From Dipteris shenzhenensis (Eukaryota; Polypodiophyta; Polypodiopsida; Gleicheniales), in NCBI GenBank assembly GCA_047967505.1, contig CM106540.1: a DNA stretch of 64,000 nucleotides; one strand, given 5' to 3'. Shown here one piece after another: positions 56,166-64,000 of the stretch; the first letter of the stretch is position 1, and every line of letters starts with the position of its first letter. A program made the translations under genes and the position numbers. Under the pieces are notes generated by a model. The model ran no database searches. It saw nothing but the letters and a program-made list of their open reading frames with translations, and was not told the origin of the DNA.

Positions 56166-57945
56166 GTCTTTGCCCAAATAGATGAAGGCCTTCTTGAAGA
56201 ATCTGTTGAATCGCTAGAGTCTCATGCAGTAGTCGAATTCTTGCATGGCCCTCGTACTCTGACTGCTTTACTTGAGAACTAGTTTCATACCAAGTGGAAT
56301 TGGAGAGGACTAAGAGTAACTAATGTTCATTTCCTTAATGAGGGTATTTTATCTTCCTATTTAAAAGAGCTATATTTGCGTCAAGAGTTCTACATCATGG
56401 CCTATGGACAATCCATAATCAACCTATTTATCTTGATAGATGGTCACCTTCCTTCAGCCCTAATAATCCTAGGTCCATTGCTCTACTGGTTTGGGTGGAG
56501 CTGCTTGACATACCTTTTTCTCTTTGCAACCAAGCCGCATCACTTTGGAGTAGTCTAGGAGAGGTGGTTGATTTTGGAAAAGGTACTAAAAGACCCTCTT
56601 GATTTCTAACCCCAAACTCTTCAACTTACAGAGTGTACAATAGGATATCACTCGAGTTTGTGGATGCATGCCTTTTCCTTGGGAACACCAGTAGCAGCAA
56701 AGTCTTGGCACTTAGCAATCTCTAATAACTCAATGAATTTTAAAGGACATCTAGGAAAATTGGGCAATCATCCATGCTATAAAGATGGACAAACTCAAAA
56801 AGAGCTAGAAGAACTAGAGCAACCTGCTAGACTTGAAGATACTCAAGCCTAGATGAGACTTGTGGAAAAGAAGAGAGAAATACGACTGCAAGAGTAGATA
56901 AAAATCAGTAAAGCTAAAATTTATTTTAGAGAGTGTTGGGCACAAAATATTGATAGGCCTTTAAGGAAAATTTTAGACTTATTAGAAGAAAGAGGAATCA
57001 AAAGGAAATCCCATTACTTAGTAAAGGAAATGGCATTTTAGCTTCCTTAAATGAGAAAAACTTGGACATCATTTTGCAGCATTTCTAGATGCTACTAAGT
57101 ACAACTTCTGAGCTCAATGATGACAGATTGGATGCAAGGAGGCAATGCAATCCTGGTAGGCTACATTTCTAGGGTATGATAGGGTGCAATTTCATAATGA
57201 TTTGACACTCTAGGAGTGAAAGGATGTAGTCTAATCAATGGCTGATGTGGTAAGACACCTTTTGAGGATTGACTTACTTGCGAATTTTATAAATGCTACT
57301 AGGAAATTATAGTACCTTGTTTGTTGAAGGTTTGGAATGAGAGCGTTGCCTTGGAGCAGCTTCCCTTTCCTTTGAATGGTGGGGTTATTAAGCTCATTCC
57401 CAAGACGGGAGATAAAACTGAGCTCTAGAATTGCAAATCTCTCACAATGCTCAATTGTAGTTACAAGATTTTAGCAAAGCTTTAGCGTTGAGACTCCAAA
57501 ACAGAATGGAAAAATGGATACGCCCAGAATAGAAGGGACTTATCGAAGGTAGACATCTTCTTGAAGCTATTATCGACATCTGGGAAGGATGTGAATCTGC
57601 CAAAGAATGCTCTTGATTCTTTCTCATTTTGGTTTAACAAAAATTCTATGCTCTTGCAAAGTAATTTTTGGATTACTACTATGTCTGCTATCTTGTGAAT
57701 ACACCAAGCGCCTTCTTGATCAACAAATTTGCTACTACAATGAATCACTTACCATTTGCAGGAAGAGGTTGAGGAACCCTACAATGCCTTTAGCAGTTTT
57801 GCAAAGGACTCTTTGAGTGTTGGAAATATCAAGACATCCCCCCTCTTTTTCCTTGTTAAAAAGAAGCTCTCTACAAGTTTTAGTCTACTATCTCTGGCTG
57901 CCACTCGCAATTTTTGTTTACAACTACAAATCTTTAGTAAATGAT
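56166..57945 (+). pseudogene. LINE (L1-type) ORF1 and reverse transcriptase relic
   Basis: An ORF1-like part near 56460-56640 reads IALLVWVELLDIPFSLCNQAASLW and EVVDFGKGTK, the PIWV.LP type of plant LINE ORF1. The RT follows in shifting frames: CEFYKCY near 57290, VWNESVALEQLPFPLNGGVIKLIPK near 57330-57400, TMLNCSYKILAKL near 57445-57483 and LIEGRHLLEAIIDIWEGCESA near 57537-57600. Its YADD core and zf-RVT are not identified. Non-LTR retrotransposon, 5'-to-3' order kept, inactive. Confidence 0.75.
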
Positions 57946-58899
57946 TCTTTTTTACTTGGCTCTCTATGAAACAAAAAGGTTGTATGTGTATAAATCTCTT
58001 GTGAACAAATTACTTTTTTGCCCAAAAAAAAAGAGTCTGGATGAGTTACTTGTGACCCTCCAAGCTTTTTTTTATTCATTTACTAACACGACTAATCCTT
58101 TGCTAAACCAAATCTCCCTTTTTTTTAACTTTTCCATTTATTTTACTTTTTGCTGATTAATATTAGTACCCACTTTATCATTTGAGCCTCCCATTATATA
58201 ATCATTTTTGACTTGGACATTCCTAGAATCCCAGGTGCAGTAAACCTCTTCAACCCTAGTCCTCATTTTAGGAGTTGTATAGTGTATTATTAGACTCCTC
58301 TAGATTTGATCACTCGGAAAAATAGAGCTCCAAATCATGCCACAACCTTATTAGGATCAAAGGAACTTCAAGAAAAAATCCTCAACGAAGTATAATCCAT
58401 CAAATGGGTTTAGAAAAAGCCCCTACATGGACAATAAAAGTAATATGTCATACACAACTCTGGACTTACAAACACGGCGTAAGTCCCACTCAAATCATAT
58501 ATGGGGTGTAAGGAGGAGCATGATAATGTGCTAATACTTACTCTGCTAACACTAACACTAATAGGATCTTACATCAACCCCTATTAACACCTTCTTCCTA
58601 CTAACTTACACCTTAGATTTTTCTATTTCTCATTCTTTCTCTAAAAAGTCACAAATACTTGGCTCTGATTCATCTACCCAACATCTAGCCACTAAAACCT
58701 CTCATGCCATGTGGAAGCTGATGCTAGAAGCCACACATCACCAAAAGAACATCCTACTAGCAACAATTTCACAACTCAAAATAAGCTAAAGACCTAAGCA
58801 ATGCGGCTAAGAGAAGATCTTCATCTATAACACTCCAACATCCATGACCTTTCCACAATCCATGGGACTGGATGAGAGACATAGGAAGGACATGTCCAG
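57946..58899. other. AT-rich intergenic DNA
   Basis: No gene recognised. Confidence 0.5.
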
Positions 58900-60360
58900 A
58901 CTGATTCAAGGTCTGACACCTTATGAGGCATTCATGAATTCAAGCCACGCATTTGGCATCTTTGCATATTTGAATGCATAGCATACACCCACATACATGA
59001 TGATCATTGTAGAAAGTTGGATGTAAAGTCAAGTTAAAGCATACAAGTTGTATGATCCCCTCATTTGAAAGGTCATAATATAGAGATGTAGTGTTCGATG
59101 AAGAATAAAAATGGAGAACATCAAATATGTAGGAGATAGTCATACTCATTATTCAGTATAGAGAATGCTCATGAAGAAGAGCAAGGATTGCTAGAGGATC
59201 CTGTAAGAGAGCAACAACTTCGAAATTCTAACAAGAGAAAGCAAACCACCAACAAGGTTGACATATGCTTAGAAAGTGAAAGCTATTCAAATTGAAACCA
59301 CTAATTATTCTTTAATGGCTACCATCATGCCTACAAAAGAGCTAGTGTACTTTTAGGATGTAGTTAATAAGCTAGAATGGAAACTGCTATGAATGAAGAG
59401 ATGGATGCTTTGTACAAAAATGATACATTTATGCTATCTTTTACTAGGAAAGAAGGCCATTGCAAACAAGTGGGTTTACAAAGGAAAGTACAACAAATGG
59501 CAACATTGAAAGATGCAAAGCTGGACTAGTGCAAAAGGTTTTGCATAACAATATGGTCAAGATTATGATGAGACTTATGCTCCAATAGCAAAGATGGATT
59601 CCATAAGATTTTTGATATCACTACCACACTCAACAGATGGAATTTGTACTAGCTAGGTCCAAAAATGCTTTTATCAATGGATACTTAGACAAGGAAGTGT
59701 ACATGCAACAACCAATAGGGTATGCTGAACAAGGAAAAGTGAATTAAAATTTTTATCTCAAGAAAAGTCTCTCTAGCTTAAAACAAGCACCTAGAAATTG
59801 GTATAGCAAAATTGACAAGAATTTTTCCAATCTAGGATACATCCAAGTCCAATATAGATTATACTCTCTGCTAAGTTCAAGGAGAAGACATTACTATTGC
59901 ACTTTTAATGTAGATGATTTGATTGTGACAGGAAGCAATGAGAGTTTCATCAACAAGCTGAAATAAGACTTATATGTTGCAAAGTTCAACATGAAAGATC
60001 TTGGACTTATGCACTATTGTCTTGGTATTGAGTTTTGGAGAGAATCGAATAGCACCTTCATGGGCCAATAGAAATATGTGGATAGTCTCATAAAGAAGTT
60101 TCATATGAAAGCCTATAGTCAACGGCAAGTAATACTGGTAGCACATGATATCTCTTATATATCTGACTATCATGAGGCTAGATATTGCTATGTAGTAAGC
60201 TCACTTGCATAGTTTATGAAAAATAGTCCCACTAGAATGCAACCAATTGAATCCTAAGGTACATCATAGGTACAAAACATTTTGGAATAGAATCTAGAGG
60301 AAGTCATCTAAGGTTGCTTGGATACTATGATAGCGACTGTATAGGAGATCCACACAAGAA
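58900..60360 (+). pseudogene. copia integrase end and reverse transcriptase relic
   Basis: Plus strand, heavily broken. LTPYEAF near 58917 and KAYKLYDPLI near 59037-59065 mark the integrase C-terminal region. RT follows: KNAFINGYLDKEVYMQQPIGY near 59660-59725, KKSLSSLKQAPRNWYSKI near 59760-59815, NVDDLIVTGSNESF near 59910-59950 (catalytic YVDD, with Tyr replaced by Asn) and MKDLGLMHYCLGIEFW near 59990-60040. RNase H is not identified and no LTRs are seen. Confidence 0.8.
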
Positions 60361-63300
60361 TATGCATTTTTTCTTGGTCAAGGTGCTATATTATGGTTTT
60401 CAAACAAGCAACCAATTGTTTCTTTGTTGTGTCATTTCTGGTGGTGAATCACTTGAAGGGATGCTGAGGGAAAATCTCTTCCTACCACTCCAATGCAAGT
60501 ACATGTGGTCCAAGAGCATCATGCCAATGGCTTTCGGAGTTATAGCAAAGTGAATCCTCAAGGTAAGAAGGGGAGAGAAGAAGGGGAAAGGGAAGAAGGA
60601 GTAGGAAAGGAGGAGGGAGATAAAATGGGAAGCATGAAGCAAGAAGCGAGAAAGGTAGTGAGAGGCATTCACAAAGGTAAGAGCAAGAGAAACATAGACA
60701 AGAATTCTTTCAAAAAGAGAGAGATCTTCTATTTCTCAATCTTGCAAGTATACAAGTGAAGACTAAATTCAAACTTTTAGCCTTTTATACATAGAACCTT
60801 TTAAAGGGAGGGAAAACCCTATTCCTCCTTACCACTCTCCCTATTTCTCATTTTACAAGCACTTGGGCCATTTGCCAAGGCAGAATTCCATTGTTTCCTC
60901 TCATGCTTGCATTCTTTCCACTCTATCTTGCAAAACATTCCAGGATCTAGCTCCGTTGTCCCATGGCATTAGCATGCCACCCTTCTTGTAGTTGATCCAT
61001 CCTTGGATCAATTGGTGTGGAGTAAGCCAGTTGTTTGCATGGTTTGGACTAGGAAATGTTGATTGAAAAGTTGCTGCAAGATTTGACAGAATGGAAAGTG
61101 GGGCTTCCAAAAGTGTGTGTCATGCATGTCCTCAAATGTATGAATATGATGGGCATGGATATTGTAGACTCGGAGGCACATGCGGATGACTTGGTTGAAG
61201 GAAGGGACCTTATCTAGATTGAAAACTAGCTCGTGGCAAATGTTAAGGTGCTGCTCTTCTAGGCCACTGTTTCGGATGTCTCCTAGCAAAATGATGAAGA
61301 ATTGAAAAAATGAATGGAGGCCATGGCTGCTGGATCAGGGACTTTGGCATATGTATCAATGAATACTTGCATCTAGGTAGTGAGGCTGTATGCCATATCA
61401 ACAAGAGAAAAATTAAAGTGGGGAAAATTGTATATGACATTGAGATCATTCTATAGTATTTGCCAGAAGAGGCTCCACATTGAGATCATTCTATAGTATT
61501 TTCCAAAAGAGGCTCCATTTCCATCGGTGAGGTAAGGGCATATATGTAGGATGGAAATTCGGAGTAGCATGCATTACAATATGTAGTCCAATAGTCCAGC
61601 TTCTTAAAAAATTGGATCCCCCATCAAGCTGTAGATTGGCATTTGCATCGATGCAGGGCATTGCTTGGGGATCCAAGCCCCTATATTCTTAGCAAGACTC
61701 TGGCTTTTGTTAGCTTCCTACCACTTCTAAAATAAATGTTTGATGAACGTGGTTAGGGCATGGACCTCCATGATGTCAACAACTTTTAGATTAGAACTGT
61801 GCAATTTGCCCTTCTATAGACTTAAGTTTGTCAAGTCTTCAAATGGTCTACACTTGTGTAACATACGGTACCACTTTGGAAGGTTGGCTAGTATGACTTC
61901 ATCCTAATCTAACTCTGTGGAAGGCTGCTCCCACGGGCACCAACTCCCTTTATTAAGCATACCTATCAAAATCTTGAGTTGAATTTAATAATATTCCATG
62001 AGTAGAATGTAGTCAAAATAGTATGGTTGTGTTCTACACTAAAAGAGCTTCAAATATGTCTTTACATCTTGAAATTTGAGTAATAGATGGAAAAGTTACA
62101 TGATTTGGAAAGGATGTTCATTTTTGTATTTTAGTGTATTTTTTGTTTTACCCCCCTCATCCAAAAGACCCCCACTTGGGTCTCACATATGAAAATATCT
62201 ACAAATTGATAGGTTAGGGAGTGTTCATTGTTGCAAGCCAAGGTGCTTGGTTGTATCATGTTGATTTGATTCAATGGAAATGAACGAGCAATTGACTATC
62301 TTTTCTGTTCAACTCTATTGCAATGCTGCATTATCTAAGTGTTAAGTGCATGGAAACTCATCAATGTTCTCCTGTCATCATATGGTTCTTCTCCACTAGC
62401 TAACCTTGACCTTCGAGTGTTTTATTTGTTGGTGCCTATTTTGCAACTGAGAACGCCCACCTTAGGATTGCAAGAGCGAGCATCTTCACTCAGTGCAGAG
62501 CACCGGGTTGGGTAGTAAACTAAGCACTTCTAACTTAGCTGGGTGAGAGATCAGGGTGAGAGATCAGGACTATTAACACATTTGAAAAACAGGGGGTGGA
62601 TTTTGTGGGATCCACATATCTAGCTACAAAGGGAACACATGCATGCTACATCATTGTGGCCATGGACTAGATAGATACTATAGGTAGTCTCAATCATACC
62701 TAGGGCCTACGAGCGATGACTGGGACCTAGCAAAATAAGCATATAGGAGGAATTCCCACCTCACTAGTCATGCATATAGAACTCACATGTTTTGAGCACC
62801 ATGAATAAATTACACAAATAAAAGGCCCAAGAGAAACTTAATTTTGTCTACATGCATGACACCCTCATCACAAAAAGGAGAAATGCATAAGCCACACACA
62901 AAAGAAACATGCACTACTGGCACATGGCATTGCTGAAACAAGTTAGTGTCAACAAGGGAGCTAATTAATACATGCAAATTCTAGGCTCAAGGCAGCTTGA
63001 TAGGATGGTCAAAAGATCTAATTCACGATTTTCAAAGAAACACCGTGTCAAACAATTAGATCATCAACATCAAAATCCTTCCTCGAGTCATAAACTCGAA
63101 GAAGAATAAGATCAAGAATCACCACCCAAATGGTTAGCCCAAAAAAAACCTAAGATGGTGGTTCTGAACATTGACAATGATGAGGAAATGGATCCAAGAA
63201 GAGATACCATGAAGCTTGGAGGACGCAATGTCAGGAGAACTATAGGCAGAGCCACCAATGATGTAGAATGTAGATCAAGATCACTCTAATTTTTGAGCTA

Positions 63301-63552
63301 AGGAGCCAATAGAAGAAAGGACAATACATTTTGTATGAACAAGGGTCTTGTCATATAATGTTTTAGGAAAAGGCACGTAACCACGAGTTAGTAGTCTATG
63401 CAAGCGGAAGCAAACATATGTTTTCCAAGATAGCGTAGAGAAGAAAGAGAGGATGAGAGGTAGACAATAGGAGATCTGCCTTGGAGCCGTATGGACCCAA
63501 GTGTTTGTAAAAGAAGAGAGAGAGAGAGAGAGAGAGGGAATAGGGTTGGCCC
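60361..63552. other. mostly unassigned DNA
   Basis: 60560-60750 is purine-rich (AAGGGGAGAGAAG type). 60900-61680 has minus-strand frames (for example VYNIHAHHIHTFEDMHDTHF) that read like a decayed gene over about 800 bp but match no family I recognise. 61700-63500 shows nothing. A GA run lies at 63512-63538. Confidence 0.4.
61437..61516. repeat. 40-bp tandem duplication
   Basis: ACATTGAGATCATTCTATAG begins at 61437 and again at 61477; the units differ at two positions. Confidence 0.9.
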
Positions 63553-63733
63553 TGAGAGATCTCAACACCATAAGTAAAATGGAAAAAGGTGAGAGAGAGG
63601 GAGAGCCAGAAGAGAGAGCCACACAAGTTTTGGTGGGTGCAAAGCACCCTAATCTTCTATGTCATCCATATATATATGTGTTTGAGTATTATACATAACC
63701 GGGGTTAAGGTACAGTGGCCTTTAACCCCCACA
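63553..63733 (-). repeat. 3' LTR of a second copia-1-family element, 181 bp
   Basis: Same family as 10517-10687. In element orientation it starts TGTGGGGGTTAAAGG and ends at ...GATCTCTCA, and shares CACACAAGTTT, GTGTTTGAGTATT and CCTTTAACCCC (plus strand). A purine-rich AAGTGGGACTTTG on the minus strand precedes it. Confidence 0.9.
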
Positions 63734-63739
63734 AAGTCC

Positions 63740-64000
63740 CACTTAAAGTCTAATCTTCCTTTAAGAGGGAACAACCAGTGAGCATACTATCCAATGCCCA
63801 TCAATACACGACAATACTCAAACTGCTGACTAGATAGACTCTTTGTCAGCATATCTACAGGGTTATCATCTATCTGAACCTTGACAAGCTCTATGCGCTT
63901 GTCCTCAAGTACCTCCCTAATGAAATAGTACATGACCTCAATGTGTTTGGTCCTTGCATGAAAGATTGGATTCCGTGCTATCTAAATAGCACTCATGGAA
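63740..64000 (-). pseudogene. copia RNase H C-terminus, runs off the window
   Basis: The minus strand reads SAI, a TAG stop, then IARNPIFHARTKHIEVMYYF, IREVLEDKRIELVKVQ and a DNPVDMLTKSL end: the C-terminal copia RNase H motif followed by the LTR above. The rest lies beyond 64000. The stop inside a conserved motif indicates a dead copy. It supplies the RNase H end that copia-1 lacks, but in a separate copy. Confidence 0.9.

Noticed and set aside
62460-62580. Possible 5S rRNA or tRNA-derived SINE (TTAGCTGGGTGAGAGATCA)
   Set aside because: Only a short superficial resemblance; no internal promoter boxes in order, no poly-A or target duplication. GGGTGAGAGATCA is simply repeated twice.
63501-63698. 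Charged plus-strand frame KEEREREREG
   Set aside because: It is translation of a GA dinucleotide run and the LTR next to it.

Overview
The window is repeat-rich plant nuclear DNA. It is AT-rich, has long (CT)n tracts and no compact gene order. It is dominated by decayed retroelements: Ty1/copia elements with the usual plant primer site TGGTATCAGAGC, Ty3/gypsy, L1-type LINEs with a plant zf-RVT domain, and a Penelope-like reverse transcriptase. The only clearly intact conventional gene is a three-exon plant-type DNA polymerase epsilon subunit 3 (POLE3/Dpb4) histone-fold gene. A land plant with a large genome (gymnosperm or fern scale) fits best; I cannot name the species.

Layout. 1-5.36 kb: intergenic DNA with small tandem duplications and a (CT)37 tract. 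5.36-12.99 kb: two copia elements on the minus strand, copia-1 apparently inserted in copia-2. Both lack their 3' ends. A 3' LTR of the copia-1 family and the end of another copy's RNase H lie at the right edge (63.55-64.0 kb). 13.10-21.87 kb: an 8.8-kb unit bounded by 32-bp inverted repeats (31/32 identical). It holds three decayed spliced genes: A (+, unrecognised), B (+, 472 codons in a three-exon model, unrecognised) and C (-, multi-exon, DDE-transposase-like). I think this is a poorly described DNA transposon. 22.8-24.5 kb: a Penelope-like RT pseudogene (-). 25.35-28.15 kb: POLE3 (-), with a 2.2-kb second intron and a consensus E2F site upstream. 28.84-34.61 kb: a gypsy-like element with ~1.6-1.7 kb LTRs and only gag plus protease. 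34.6-39.5 kb: LINE pieces, an LTR relic and a copia gag/integrase relic.

40.3-41.7 kb: three blocks of local tandem repeats. 41.8-49.4 kb: a decayed gene (-) with a Ulp1/C48 cysteine-protease domain and an ~84-bp C-terminal repeat. It is split by an intact 2,663-bp gag-only retrotransposon (TR-GAG type) with 297-bp LTRs, PBS, PPT, a complete gag frame and a perfect TTGCT target duplication. 50.2-60.4 kb: relics of copia (two), gypsy and a LINE, separated by unassigned DNA. 60.4-63.55 kb: mostly featureless.

How the parts relate. POLE3 is the only host housekeeping gene; its partner DPB3/POLE4 and the polymerase core would be elsewhere. Almost everything else is mobile DNA in layers: copia-1 in copia-2, and TR-GAG in the Ulp1-type gene. 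Only TR-GAG looks young (5 differences between its LTRs).
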